Source of the DNA: Verrucomicrobiia bacterium
Lineage (GTDB): Bacteria > Verrucomicrobiota > Verrucomicrobiia > JABWAM01
Assembly (NCBI GenBank): GCA_028687435.1
Contig: JAQUAF010000015.1
Coordinates: 17,690-81,689 of the forward strand
Direction: 5' to 3'
DNA: 64,000 nt
Part shown: piece by piece, positions 36,039 through 45,751 of the stretch
Layout of the letters: every line of letters begins with the position of its first letter
Numbering within the stretch: the first letter of the stretch is position 1
The notes under the pieces: model-generated
Seen by the model: only the letters and a program-made list of their open reading frames with translations
What the model was told of the DNA's origin: nothing
Databases searched by the model: none
Made by a program: the position numbers and the translations under genes

Positions 36039-39000
36039 GTGAAACTTTTCTTTCATCAATTTAAAAAGGATTTCCGCCACACATGGATCTTGTGGCTGGT
36101 TTGGTTTGTTTTCGTTGTCATCCAATTCGCGCTGGCGGCCTGGAATGTCAGCCCGTCCGATTTCGTGCGCCAGGGTTTTTACACCCAGCTTGCCGGGCTG
36201 GTTCCGATGATTCATTCATTGGTTCTTTTTGTTCTCATCCCGGCGTTGATTCTCCAGGAACCGACCATCGGCGTCACCGCAACGTGGTTTACGCGTCCGA
36301 TGCCCCCGCTGACCATTCTGACGAGCAAGCTTCTTTCGCTTCTCCTTTTGGCGCTGGTTCCCCTGATTGGCCAATGCGCGGTTCTGGCTTCCCATGGCAT
36401 TGTCCTTGGCGATGTGATTCTCGCCGGGATTCAGATCGGACTGAACGAACTGGCATGGATCACCCTCGTGACCGTATTGGCGGCGCTGTCTCCAAACTTT
36501 GGCTGGTTTATCATTGCGGCGGTGATTTTTTTCGCCCTTCAGTATTTTGGCGGATGGATTGTTTCGTGGGTATCCCTTTTTTACGCAAGGAAAAACCTTG
36601 TCGCATCCAGTCCGGACGCCGTTTCCGCCATCTGGCAAAGCCGGCTGGTTGCCAGCGACATTTTGCGCATGTTTTTTTTCCTGGCCGTCATTCTGACGCA
36701 ATACCTGTGCCGCAGGACCCGGCTTTCCTTGATTTTTGTTGGAATTGGTTTTCTCGCCTCGTTTCTTGCCTCTCATTACTGGCCGTGGGATTTTCTCAAG
36801 TCCCGCCAGGGTTCAACCGCCGCGTCTCATCCTTTTGACGCTTCGAAAATCCAATTGGAACCCACGGGGTGCCAACTTCATTCCACGCCCGCGTGGCAGG
36901 GGGGAGATGCCCGGAAAACCATGGGGATCAATATTTTTTATTCCGGGATTGACCCGAAATATCGAATCAGCCTTCAAAGCAAGGGCGGGGAATTGACCTG
37001 TTCCGACGGAAAGAAAATACCCCTTTCTTCCAACAATTCATTTAGTGGCGGTTTTCTGCCGCCGGACCTGTTCCAGATTGGGGCGGCCACAGGCAACATT
37101 CCCCTGCTTTCCCACAACGGGGTCTGGAGCGATCATTCATGCCACGTATTTGGTTTGTTTTCCATGGATGAGAAGACTTTTGCCTCAAATGCGTCGAAGT
37201 CTGGAATCGCGACTTTCCGGTTGAAAGGCAGCGTTTCGCATGATCGTATTTTTTTTGAGATTCCGTTGAGGAAAGGCGCTTGTTTCGCGAGGGGATCGGA
37301 ACGGACCACCATAACCGGGATGCTTCCGGCTTCCGAGGGGATTCATGTCACTCTCAGCGAGCGGACAGTCCAGCTCCTTCTCAAACCGCAGCCTTTTCAA
37401 AGGCAGGCGCCGGTTTTCATTTTGATCAATCGAAAACGTGAGGAGGCCATTGTTGCGGAGGGCGGGAACCAGTTCCACGGGGGCATGGTTGCGAATTTCC
37501 TGGGAGGACGCATGGGATTCATGTTTGCCGCCTTTGCGGCGAGAGACAATCAGGTGGAGCGCGTTGCGACATTCCGCATTTTTTTCGGACCTTCGGAAAA
37601 TACGTTTCCCCGGCGGAGCCTTCCTGTCGTCCTTGATCATGCATGGCTCGCGGATGCGGTTCTTGTGGGGCTCGAGCAGGTTTCTGACGGCAATTTTGAA
37701 AAGACAATCACGATTCCGAATTTCGCCCTTGATGGGAGCAACCATCGGAATTTGATGGGCATCCACCATGTTGAACCCGATCTGGCGGCTCTCAACAGTA
37801 TTTCCCTTCCTGAAAAACCGACTCGTTCCGATGTATGGGATTATATTCTCAAAATTCATTTTTCATCGAAATGCCAATGGTCAACCTCGGATCGCGATCC
37901 CCAGGTCGAAATGTTGAAGAAACTCGGCTCTGAGCATGCCGCGGAGTTGGTTTTTGCCGTCAGTTCCCTGCCAGCCGCCTATCACGAAATTGAAGCGCTC
38001 AAAACGTTCGATCTCAGGCAGAGCGGAGTGAAGCCGATGGTTCTTCGTCTTCTGCCTCAAAGCCAGGATCTTATTGTGCTGGTGACCAGGAATCAATGGG
38101 AAGCCGACGCGGCGCCGGTCCTTTTTGAAAAAATTGTCAAACAGAGGCCCGGGGAACATCTTGACAGAAGATGGATATCGGCGCTTGCCTCGGTGAGAAA
38201 TCCAGCCACCTACGATGCCTTGATTTCCTACGTCGAGGCGAAGTCCGGGGAGTGGCGGCACGATGAATATCTCGATGATATCCGGGACCTCCCCGGTCCC
38301 CTTGTCGCGGCGATGGTCAACCGGGTCTGGACAAAAGTCCGCAAAACCAAGGACGAAGTTCTTTTCATCAAAACGGCCGCGACATGGGGGATCACCGACG
38401 CTCTTGATCGCGCGGTGGAAATTCTTTCCGAACCGGTCGATAACGACAAGGAAAAGCAGGCGTTGCGCAACAAAGCCAGGGAAGCCATGCGTTTCATCAC
38501 CCCCTGTTCCGACCGCCTGCTGGACGCCGACATCGTGACCTGGTATTCGGCGAACAAGGGAAAGATGACCTTTGACCCGAGCCTTGGGGTTTTTCTCTTC
38601 AGCGCTGTTGCGACTGCTCCGGATCAACCCTGGCCAGCGCCTGCCAAATACATGAGTTCCCTGGGACGGCGCGCCGTCGCGGGCGATGCAACGGCTGTTG
38701 ATGAAATCGAAAACGTTTATACCCGGTTGATCGAAAGCCTTGATCCCAAGCGGGACGAAGGAAAGATCAAGCGTCTCCGAGGGCTTGTTCGAAACGCCTT
38801 CAATGTCCTCCGGGACGAGATGGTGAAAAATCCGGATGTTTTCCGGATTTTGGAGCAGGTCAATAAGAAGGAGAAACTTCGCGTTTTCGCGCCGGGCGCC
38901 TGCGGCAAGGCCGCTGCCGAGGGAAACGAAGCGGCTCTCGACGCCCTTGTTCATTACCAAAAATACAACTGGATGCTTGCGGATGCGCTCAACAACATTG

Positions 39001-39185
39001 GAGATGCGATCCGGAAAAACAATCCAAAGGCGGTTGATTTTGTCCTTGGCGTTTTTGCCGATCCAAACACCCAGACGCTGCCGGACGCAAAATGGGTGAG
39101 GGAAAAATTGATCGGCGAAATCCAAAACGCGGCCAATGCGGGGAATGGGAAGGCAAAGAGCGTCTATGAAACCATCAAAAGGTGA
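36039..39185 (+). CDS. ABC-2 type permease with a very long C-terminal extension
   Basis: 1048 residues, GTG start. Residues ~10-250 hold about six membrane helices (WILWLVWFVFVVIQFALAAW near the N-terminus to LIFVGIGFLASFLASHYWPW). The remaining ~800 residues have no membrane helix: a beta-rich part (~255-600) and then a helical part (~620-1048) with repeated paired helices such as DRRWISALASVRNPATYDALISYVEAKSG that look HEAT-like. ABC-2 permeases normally have 250-400 residues. It lies 17 bases behind its ATPase. The extension's side of the membrane is not clear from the helix count. Confidence 0.8.
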   Translation: MKLFFHQFKKDFRHTWILWLVWFVFVVIQFALAAWNVSPSDFVRQGFYTQLAGLVPMIHSLVLFVLIPALILQEPTIGVTATWFTRPMPPLTILTSKLLSLLLLALVPLIGQCAVLASHGIVLGDVILAGIQIGLNELAWITLVTVLAALSPNFGWFIIAAVIFFALQYFGGWIVSWVSLFYARKNLVASSPDAVSAIWQSRLVASDILRMFFFLAVILTQYLCRRTRLSLIFVGIGFLASFLASHYWPWDFLKSRQGSTAASHPFDASKIQLEPTGCQLHSTPAWQGGDARKTMGINIFYSGIDPKYRISLQSKGGELTCSDGKKIPLSSNNSFSGGFLPPDLFQIGAATGNIPLLSHNGVWSDHSCHVFGLFSMDEKTFASNASKSGIATFRLKGSVSHDRIFFEIPLRKGACFARGSERTTITGMLPASEGIHVTLSERTVQLLLKPQPFQRQAPVFILINRKREEAIVAEGGNQFHGGMVANFLGGRMGFMFAAFAARDNQVERVATFRIFFGPSENTFPRRSLPVVLDHAWLADAVLVGLEQVSDGNFEKTITIPNFALDGSNHRNLMGIHHVEPDLAALNSISLPEKPTRSDVWDYILKIHFSSKCQWSTSDRDPQVEMLKKLGSEHAAELVFAVSSLPAAYHEIEALKTFDLRQSGVKPMVLRLLPQSQDLIVLVTRNQWEADAAPVLFEKIVKQRPGEHLDRRWISALASVRNPATYDALISYVEAKSGEWRHDEYLDDIRDLPGPLVAAMVNRVWTKVRKTKDEVLFIKTAATWGITDALDRAVEILSEPVDNDKEKQALRNKAREAMRFITPCSDRLLDADIVTWYSANKGKMTFDPSLGVFLFSAVATAPDQPWPAPAKYMSSLGRRAVAGDATAVDEIENVYTRLIESLDPKRDEGKIKRLRGLVRNAFNVLRDEMVKNPDVFRILEQVNKKEKLRVFAPGACGKAAAEGNEAALDALVHYQKYNWMLADALNNIGDAIRKNNPKAVDFVLGVFADPNTQTLPDAKWVREKLIGEIQNAANAGNGKAKSVYETIKR

Positions 39186-39328
39186 CCCGGTTTTCCGTTG
39201 AAACCGGCAAAGCGTGAAATGTACACAAAAAAAGTGGCGGTGTGCATTTTAGATTTTTTTGGAAGGAGTAAGCTTCTTTACAATATGACTTCCGCAGGTC
39301 GTTTGCGGCTTTCAACCCCGATTTAACC

Positions 39329-41191
39329 ATGAAAAATTTTCCCAGACCCGTTTTTTCCGCCCTGGCCAGAGCCAAACGTCAATTTGTTCCTTCCGAACGC
39401 CGCATGGCGGGGCATGTTCCCACTCTTGCCATCACGCCGGTCGCCGACGGACGGACGGGGGCGTATGAGGGAAATGTGGCGGGGACCTGGCGGTTGGTGG
39501 AGAAGATTTACCGGTCGATTGTCCGGAATGTGCGGCTGCCCGACGGCACTCCGGTGCGGGTGGTGGTGGCGCCGGAGATTGTCTATGGCGCGCGGACGGG
39601 CGCGCTGGCGCAGGAGTATTACACCCGCGAGGGGGTGAGCGCCAACATCTGGGTGAGCCGTTCCTGGGCTTACAGCGACGAACTGATGAGCGCTTGCATG
39701 GGGATTGGCAGCAGCGAATGGCAGCAGGCGGCCTATGGATTGAACCAGACGGATCGTCCCGGCGCGGTGTGGTTGAAGGCGTTTACTGCGGCCATGGATG
39801 AGAAAGGGCGTCCGATTTTCTGCGTTTACAATCCGGATCTGGAAAGAGAGGACGGGGATTTGACGCCTTACGTTGAGGAGAGGTTGCTGCGTTTTGCCCG
39901 GTGCGCGGCGGCGGCGGCCGAGATGCGCGGCAAAAACTACCTTTCGGTGGGCGGTGTTTCCATGGGAATCATCGGGTCGGATGTGCGGCGCAACCTTTTG
40001 CTTCAATATTTTGGAATGGGGTCGGTTTCCGTGGACATGGTGGCGGTCAAGGGGCGCATGGAACGGGGTTTTTACGATCATCAGGAGCTGGAAAAGGCGT
40101 TCAAATTCATGCGGAAAAACTTCCGGTTCGACTTTGGCGCCGGCGCGCGTCCGTATTCGAACGACGATTTGCTGCGTGAATGCATCAAAATGACCATGAT
40201 TGTGCGCGATTTGATGATCGGCAATCCGCGGCTGGCCGATCCGGCGGTGGGCAAGGCCCAGGGATTCCGCGCGGATGTGGAGCATGCGCAGGGTGTCAAC
40301 GCCATCCTGGCCGGCACGCAGGGGCAGCGCGCATGGACGGATTTGTATCCGAATTATGACCTGACCGAATCGATGCTTTGCAGTTCCTTTGACTGGAACG
40401 GGTTTCGCGCGCCGTATCTGGTGGCCACGGAAAACGACTCAAAAAACGGCATCGGCATGCTGGTGGCGAACCTGCTCTCCGGAATGCCGCAGCTTTTTGC
40501 CGACATCCGGACAAACTGGACGGTGGAAAGCGTGAAGCGGGCCACGGGCAAGGATATCTCCCGGGTTGCGCCCAATGGTTTTATCGACAAGAGAAACTCC
40601 GGCGCCGGAGCATTGGATTATGCGCTGGATGTCTTTTCGCTGGTCAAGGGAGTCAGGCAGATGAGAGTCCAGGAGGTGGCGGACGCCATCCGCAAGGACA
40701 GGAAATTGCGGCAGGAACTCATCGACAAGGCCATTCGCCACACCACTTACATGGCGGCTGTGCTGGAGTATTTCCCGGGTGACGGCCTTTCCAGCCATTA
40801 TCGCACGCCGGGCGGAATCCCGATGACGGCTTATCGTTACAATGCGGTGGGCGAGATGCTGACCTGTTCGGTGGTGGAAGGCGAAACCATTGATTTGCCA
40901 AAGGATGTGGCGGATCATATCAGCCAAGTCACTGACAGAACCTGGCCGGAGAGCTATTGGGCGCCACGCGACATGTCTTCTTTCGATTATATGTCGAGGA
41001 TCGGTCCCAACCACGACGCCAATTCATTCGGGCACATTGGAGCGGACATGATCACCCTCAACGCCATGCTGCGCATACCCGTGGACATGCACAACGTGCC
41101 GAAGGACCAGATTTTCCGTCCCACCTTGTGGGATCGGTTTGGCGGGGACGATTTCCGCGCCTGCGAAAAGCTCGGCCCGGTTTATCGGTGA
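39329..41191 (+). CDS. fucI: L-fucose isomerase
   Basis: 620 residues, slightly longer than the E. coli enzyme (591). It interconverts L-fucose and L-fuculose (also D-arabinose and D-ribulose) with Mn2+. Conserved blocks include TENDSKNGIGML (metal ligand E368) and FADIRTNW (D392), with the C-terminal histidine in PNHDANSFGHIG. No L-fuculose kinase or aldolase lies beside it; the neighbours are a converging Gfo/Idh/MocA gene, a ThuA-like gene and an AraC regulator. FGGY kinase (171-1652) and the aldolase-like gene at 47075 are in the window but far off. Confidence 0.9.
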   Translation: MKNFPRPVFSALARAKRQFVPSERRMAGHVPTLAITPVADGRTGAYEGNVAGTWRLVEKIYRSIVRNVRLPDGTPVRVVVAPEIVYGARTGALAQEYYTREGVSANIWVSRSWAYSDELMSACMGIGSSEWQQAAYGLNQTDRPGAVWLKAFTAAMDEKGRPIFCVYNPDLEREDGDLTPYVEERLLRFARCAAAAAEMRGKNYLSVGGVSMGIIGSDVRRNLLLQYFGMGSVSVDMVAVKGRMERGFYDHQELEKAFKFMRKNFRFDFGAGARPYSNDDLLRECIKMTMIVRDLMIGNPRLADPAVGKAQGFRADVEHAQGVNAILAGTQGQRAWTDLYPNYDLTESMLCSSFDWNGFRAPYLVATENDSKNGIGMLVANLLSGMPQLFADIRTNWTVESVKRATGKDISRVAPNGFIDKRNSGAGALDYALDVFSLVKGVRQMRVQEVADAIRKDRKLRQELIDKAIRHTTYMAAVLEYFPGDGLSSHYRTPGGIPMTAYRYNAVGEMLTCSVVEGETIDLPKDVADHISQVTDRTWPESYWAPRDMSSFDYMSRIGPNHDANSFGHIGADMITLNAMLRIPVDMHNVPKDQIFRPTLWDRFGGDDFRACEKLGPVYR

Positions 41192-41213
41192 GGGGACAGG
41201 CTGAAGAAGCGCC

Positions 41214-42257
41214 TCATCGAGGAATCTTCACCGGCGCGCCTTTGGCGGCGCTGGCATAGATGGCGTCGATCAATTCCATGACGATGAGCCCTTCCTCGCC
41301 GGTGGCAATGTGGGGCCGGTTGTTGAGGATGGCGTCGCAGAAGTGGTACATGGATTTTTTTGCGGCCGGGACGGGGGGATGGAGGGCCATGTCATAGCGG
41401 GCGCCGTTGCGTTCCAGGAAGATTTCCGCCTCGAATTCGTACCCTTCGCCTTTGTTGCACTGGATCAGTCCGGCTTTTGTTCCAAGCAGGCGGGTTTCCA
41501 TCAATTCGTTTTGCTTGATGTTGGCGGCCCAGGAGGCTTCCACCTCCAGGGTGGCGCCGTTTTCAAATTTGACGAGGCCCACGGCGAGATCCTCCACATC
41601 GAAGGTTTTGCCTTCCTTTTTGGCGATGGCGGTGGCGATGGGGTTGTAGGTGCTGCCCATGACCCAGGTGGGTTTGGGATAGCCCATGAGCCAGAGCGCC
41701 AGATCGAGGCGGTGCACTCCCAGGTCGATAAGCGGCCCGCCGCCAGCCAGGGATTTGGTGCCGAACCAGCCGCCGAAACCCGGCATGCCGCGGCGGCGAT
41801 GCCAGACGGTGCGGGCAAAATAGACATCGCCGAGGATTCCGGTGTCCACCTCCTGTTTCAAGGCCCAGGCTTGTTCGGTGAAGCGATAGGAGAAGTTGAT
41901 CATGATCCGCTTTCTGGCTTTTTTGGCGGCGGCCAGCATTTCGCGCGCTTCCCCGGCGTTCATGGCCATGGGTTTTTCGCAGAGAACATGGCATCCGGCC
42001 TTGAGGGCGGCAAGAGTCAGGGGTTTGTGGAATTTATTCGGAGTGGCGACGCTCACCACGTCGAGTTGTTCGCCCTCAAGCATTTTTTCGGCGGAATCGT
42101 AGCGGCTCTGGATGCCGTGTTTGTCACCGATGTCCTTGAGCCGTTCGGCGTTGGGATCCGCGATGGCGGCCACCTCCACCTGGGGGTGGTTTTTGTAATC
42201 GTTGATGTGAAACTGGCCCATTCCAAGGCCAATGATGCCGACTCGCAGTTTTTTCAT
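41214..42257 (-). CDS. Gfo/Idh/MocA-family oxidoreductase
   Basis: 347 residues with the NAD(P) motif GIIGLGMGQFH at 8-18 and the EKP motif in LCEKPMAMN. A family substrate-side block GGGPLIDLGVHRLDLALWL follows. Cytoplasmic. It converges with fucI (22 bases between) and lies downstream of the ThuA-like gene on the same strand, so the two are probably one unit; Gfo/Idh/MocA with ThuA is a frequent pair in sugar loci. Substrate unknown. Confidence 0.9.
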   Translation of the reverse strand: MKKLRVGIIGLGMGQFHINDYKNHPQVEVAAIADPNAERLKDIGDKHGIQSRYDSAEKMLEGEQLDVVSVATPNKFHKPLTLAALKAGCHVLCEKPMAMNAGEAREMLAAAKKARKRIMINFSYRFTEQAWALKQEVDTGILGDVYFARTVWHRRRGMPGFGGWFGTKSLAGGGPLIDLGVHRLDLALWLMGYPKPTWVMGSTYNPIATAIAKKEGKTFDVEDLAVGLVKFENGATLEVEASWAANIKQNELMETRLLGTKAGLIQCNKGEGYEFEAEIFLERNGARYDMALHPPVPAAKKSMYHFCDAILNNRPHIATGEEGLIVMELIDAIYASAAKGAPVKIPR

Positions 42258-42399
42258 GGGATTAGGCGCCAGGGGCGCCGAGGTTTAAGGTTGAGGTTCA
42301 AGGTTTAAGGCAGGCGCCAACAGCCTTCCCGGCCATGCCAGGGCTGGTCGCGCGGGCCGTCTTCAGTCCAAACAACCTGCGCGGCGCAACGCCGCGCAA

Positions 42400-43179
42400 T
42401 CAGAGTTTCGATTCCTGCAGCACGCCGGCCTTGCCAAACTGGGCGTCCTTTGGCGCGATTTTTTCAAGAGGTTGATAGTTTGGACAACTGTCGGCCTGGA
42501 TGATTCTCGGGGCGGCCCAGAAAACGGCGTTGCCGATCACTTTCTGCACATTTTCGTTGTGAAAAGTGGGGTAGGTTTCATGGCCGGGGCGGAAATAAAA
42601 AATCCGTCCGTGGCCCCGTTCCCAGCAGCAGCCGCTGCGGAAAACCTCGCCCCCCTCGAACCAGGAGACGAAGATGAGTTTGTCGGGGGTGGGGATGTCG
42701 AAGCGTTCGCCGTACATTTCCTCGTTGGGCAGTTCGAAATAGTCGCCGATTCCCTGGGTGATGGGGTGTCCGGGCTCGAGATTCCAGAGACGCTCCTTTT
42801 CGGCCGCCTCGCGCCATTTGAGGGAGCAATTGGTGCCCAGCATGCGCTTGAAGATTTTTGAGAAATGCCCCGAGTGGAGAACGATCAGGCCCATTCCCTC
42901 CAGCACCCGCTTTTGCACGCGGGTGACGATTTCATCCTTCACCTCGCTGTGGGCCACATGCCCCCACCAGATGAGCACATCCGTGCCGCTGACGACCTGT
43001 TCGGTCAGTCCGTGTTCCGCATCGTCCAGGGAGGCTAGGCGGATTTCGAGCCCCGGGCGTTTCTTGAGGGCTTCGGCAAGGGTGGCATGCATGCCTGCGG
43101 GATAGAGTTTTTTGACCGCCTCGTTTTTTTTCTCGTGGCGAAATTCGTTCCAGATGGTGACTCGGATGGGGGTGCTCAT
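42400..43179 (-). CDS. ThuA-like (trehalose-utilisation type) protein
   Basis: 259 residues of the class I glutamine-amidotransferase-like ThuA family, starting [17 protein letters not shown]. Visible motifs are [22 protein letters not shown] and [17 protein letters not shown]. The open frame extends to 43926 but overlaps the AraC gene antisense, so the start is placed at 43179, where the family begins. The exact reaction of ThuA proteins is unsettled; they occur in sugar catabolism. Divergent from the AraC gene with 141 bases between, so AraC may control it. Confidence 0.87.
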   Translation of the reverse strand: MSTPIRVTIWNEFRHEKKNEAVKKLYPAGMHATLAEALKKRPGLEIRLASLDDAEHGLTEQVVSGTDVLIWWGHVAHSEVKDEIVTRVQKRVLEGMGLIVLHSGHFSKIFKRMLGTNCSLKWREAAEKERLWNLEPGHPITQGIGDYFELPNEEMYGERFDIPTPDKLIFVSWFEGGEVFRSGCCWERGHGRIFYFRPGHETYPTFHNENVQKVIGNAVFWAAPRIIQADSCPNYQPLEKIAPKDAQFGKAGVLQESKL

Positions 43180-43320
43180 GGGTTTGTGGATGGGATAAAA
43201 CTGTTGTTGGATTAAAAGCGGATGCGATGAATAGCTGCCCCTAAGATGGAGTAGAAGTCCGGGGGGCGCAATCGGGATTTGTTTGCAAAAACTTTGAAAA
43301 ATAGGATAAAACTTGGATGA

Positions 43321-44232
43321 ATGAAAAATGAGACAATGGACTCCCTGATCCTGCGGGGGGATTTGAACGGCACGCTCCGCGGCGTGTTCGGGCGCCTGTT
43401 GGAGGAATTGGAGCGGAAAAAACCGGCGGTGCGCGTGCCGCATCCGCAAAACCAGATGAGGATGCAGCCGGATATGCATTTCCATTGGGCGCCCGAGGTG
43501 TTTGTCCAGTTGTCGGGATTCACGAGGTTCCGCTTTCCGGGGGAGGCATGGCGTTTGATGCCGGGAGAAACGGCCATTGTTCCCCGGGGGGTGCCGCATG
43601 GGGAAAAGGTTTATCCATGGCATGGCCCTTTTCACAACCTGGTGCTGGCATGCGAGAAGCGCGAAATCGGACCGTTGTTGATCTATCATCTGGCGGGCGA
43701 AGTGCGGCCCCGCTTCCCGGGCGGCTTGGAATACGGGCGTCTGTCTGTGCCGCGATTGCAGAGGTTGTGGGCGTATCTGGATGATTTTGTGGAGGTGTTT
43801 CATTCCTCCTCGCCGCGCCGCGTGCCGGCGGCGCGCGCCCTGTTGCAGAGTTGGCTGTTGGGGGTGTTGTCCGTGTTTGACGAACATCCGCAGTTGGAGG
43901 CGGACGAACCCTTCAAGGTGTCCCAAGTGCGCCAGTTGGTGATGACCAGGCTTGCCGATTCGTCGCTGAGTGTGCGCAAGTTGGCGGCGCAGATCCGTTG
44001 CACGCCCGATTATCTTTCACATTTGTTTTGCGAAAGCGCCGGAATGACTCTTACCTCGTTCATCAATGAACAGCGCTTGATTCAGGCCAAGGGATTGCTG
44101 GAAACGTCCGCCATGAATATTTCCGAGGTGGCGTGGGCGGTGGGGTATCAGGATGAGGGGTATTTCACGCGCCTTTTTCGAAAAGCAACCGGACAGGCCC
44201 CCCGCGAATACCGGAAACAGGCCAGGCGTTGA
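43321..44232 (+). CDS. AraC-family transcriptional regulator
   Basis: 303 residues: an N-terminal cupin-like sensing domain (about 40-130; [35 protein letters not shown]) and a C-terminal double helix-turn-helix (about 200-300; [40 protein letters not shown]). The cupin probably binds a sugar. It diverges from the ThuA-like gene, the usual place for a local activator of the ThuA and Gfo/Idh/MocA genes. No Shine-Dalgarno is obvious. Confidence 0.9.
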   Translation: MKNETMDSLILRGDLNGTLRGVFGRLLEELERKKPAVRVPHPQNQMRMQPDMHFHWAPEVFVQLSGFTRFRFPGEAWRLMPGETAIVPRGVPHGEKVYPWHGPFHNLVLACEKREIGPLLIYHLAGEVRPRFPGGLEYGRLSVPRLQRLWAYLDDFVEVFHSSSPRRVPAARALLQSWLLGVLSVFDEHPQLEADEPFKVSQVRQLVMTRLADSSLSVRKLAAQIRCTPDYLSHLFCESAGMTLTSFINEQRLIQAKGLLETSAMNISEVAWAVGYQDEGYFTRLFRKATGQAPREYRKQARR

Positions 44233-44581
44233 TTTCAGTCTGACTTGGGAGCGGGGGCAAAAAATCTGAAAATTGAAATCCTTTTTGCGTGGATCCTAAC
44301 AGTCTACAGCCTACAGCCTTTTTTTCGCAGCGCAATCTGTGAAAAAATCCAGGAACTGCCATTGAAAATGGTGCCCGGTTTTGAAACATGCCAAATTTTA
44401 CTGGTTCAAAACGAGGCAACTTTGATGCCCGTCAAAAAGGATCTCTCGATGAATTTGCCAGATTCATGTGACGATCGTTTCACGGATTTGGTAAATTGGA
44501 ATCGCGGCCAAGTCGGTGGTCGGAATGGTGGCATTTTGAGAACATGACATTCCGGCAATGGGGAGGGCGTCCCGCTTTCGA
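44233..44581. repeat. Spacer with left copy of a ~100-bp direct repeat (44295-44391)
   Basis: No gene. From 44295 to about 44391 the sequence CCTAACAGTCTAC... through CGCAGCGCA... and ...GTGCCCGGTTTTGAAACATG is found again, same orientation, at 46027-46129 with roughly 85 percent identity and one short insertion. The two copies bracket the integrase remnant, the small minus-strand gene and the toxin-antitoxin pair. Confidence 0.7.
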
Positions 44582-44785
44582 TCACGCCATGACAATATCC
44601 GCGTGCGCTGAAAAACCAAGTTGCCCAAACAATTGCTCGCAGTCCTCCCACGTCAGACCGAAGGCGCGAACGTCAGCAACTCCAAGACGAGAAACGACGG
44701 CGGACAAAACAGCCGTATGGTGTTCATCAAACACCCCATCCATCATCGCATTTGCCGCCCAGTCCACCAACTGGGGCAATGTCAT
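44582..44785 (-). CDS. Small conserved-looking protein, unknown
   Basis: 67 residues, MTLPQLVDWAANAMMDG then RLGVADVRAFGLTWEDCE. The composition is protein-like (balanced, amphipathic, no low complexity) and reads unlike a shadow of another gene. It overlaps the start of the integrase remnant on the other strand. It lies in the same islet as a DUF433/DUF5615 pair and could be another small module component, but I cannot name a family. Confidence 0.45.
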   Translation of the reverse strand: MTLPQLVDWAANAMMDGVFDEHHTAVLSAVVSRLGVADVRAFGLTWEDCEQLFGQLGFSAHADIVMA

Positions 44786-45172
44786 TTCGTGATTTCAGTT
44801 GGCTGATGCGTGAAAGCTTGGTGTTGTGCAATCCGGCGTCGGATTTGCAGTTGCCGCGCAAGGATCATCGGTTGCCGCGGACGATCCTTTCGGCGGCGGA
44901 GACATTGGCCACCGCGTGCCCCAGCTCATCGAAGCGGCCAACCTTGGCAAAAAAAGGGCGGCTGCCACGTTTTTCGGCACACCTTCGCCACAGTACTCAT
45001 GGAAGCGGGGCGCAACATCCGCTTCGTTCAGGAAATGCTGGGCCATGTGAACCTGGAGTCCACGCGGATTTACACCCCGTTGAGCATCAAGGCGTTGCAG
45101 GAGGCCCATCGGCAATATCACCCGGCGAAGATGCCGGTGGCTGATGGCGTACTGGTCGAAAAAACGGGGTGA
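44770..45172 (+). pseudogene. Tyrosine recombinase (XerC/D-type integrase) remnant
   Basis: Two pieces in different frames. The first (44770 to about 44901, frame of 44752) gives WLMRESLVLCNPASDLQLPR, the end of a core-binding domain. The second (about 44965-45140, frame of 44810) gives HVFRHTFATVLMEAG, EMLGHVNLESTRIYTPLS, which are box II with HxxR, the GH pair and the catalytic tyrosine in IYT. The stretch with the box I arginine is missing and frames shift between, so no active recombinase can be made. Such integrases often belong to integron-type or mobile islands. Confidence 0.75.
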
Positions 45173-45218
45173 ATCCCGGTTATTGCCCCAATCCTGTTTT
45201 TGTGGCATATTGGGTTGA

Positions 45219-45437
45219 ATGCAAAATAAATTGCCCATTGAGGTTGACCCTGAAATCATGAGCGGTGCGCCGGTTTTTCGTGGGACGCGCGTGCCGGTTG
45301 AAATCCTGTTCAATTATCTCATGGATGGTGTCAGTTTGGACGAATTTCTGCGCTGTTTTCCCATGGTTAAAGCCGAGGATGCGCGGCAACTATTGGAACA
45401 CTCCAAGCAGGAAGCCTTGCATGAGGTGGCGGCTTGA
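45219..45437 (+). CDS. DUF433-family antitoxin
   Basis: 72 residues. The body IMSGAPVFRGTRVPVEILFNYL...GVSLDEFL is the DUF433 winged-helix pattern. DUF433 proteins are usually the DNA-binding antitoxin of a type II pair with a DUF5615 PIN-like toxin. The toxin gene overlaps here: its TTG begins at 45434, before this gene's TGA ends at 45437. Likely autorepressed from a promoter just upstream. Confidence 0.9.
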   Translation: MQNKLPIEVDPEIMSGAPVFRGTRVPVEILFNYLMDGVSLDEFLRCFPMVKAEDARQLLEHSKQEALHEVAA

Positions 45438-45751
45438 AGGTGTTTTTTGACGAGTGCATGCCCCGGCCGCTCATTGCGCTTCTTGCCGGGTTGGAGATCG
45501 AGACGGCGCAGGGGATGGGGTGGGGCCGCAAGAAAAACGGGGAGTTGCTCAAGCTGACGGAAACGCAGTTCGAGGTTTTTGTCACCACGGATCGGAACCT
45601 CCGTTATCAACAGAATTTGAAGGGGCGGAAAATTGCCATTCTGGTTTTGACGCCCAACGTGTTGAGCGTTTTGCTGTCCAACTATGTCCGCATCGGCGCC
45701 GCGATCAAGGCGATGCAGCCCGGCGAGTATCAAGAGTTGACATTGGCATAG
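45434..45751 (+). CDS. DUF5615 PIN-like toxin
   Basis: 105 residues. The N-terminus MKVFFDECMPRPL has the first acidic pair; the centre has FVTTDRNLRYQQN, the second acidic position and the asparagine/arginine of the Mut7-C/PIN-like nucleases. It is translated from a TTG overlapping the antitoxin stop (or a GTG six bases later). Family members are predicted RNases. With the DUF433 gene it forms a type II toxin-antitoxin module in a repeat-bounded islet. Confidence 0.87.
   Translation: MKVFFDECMPRPLIALLAGLEIETAQGMGWGRKKNGELLKLTETQFEVFVTTDRNLRYQQNLKGRKIAILVLTPNVLSVLLSNYVRIGAAIKAMQPGEYQELTLA

Noticed and set aside
43180..43926. Upstream extension of the ThuA-like frame (open from 43926)
   Set aside because: It runs antisense through the well-supported AraC gene. 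The family start [12 protein letters not shown] is at 43179, and the residues before it are not family-like.
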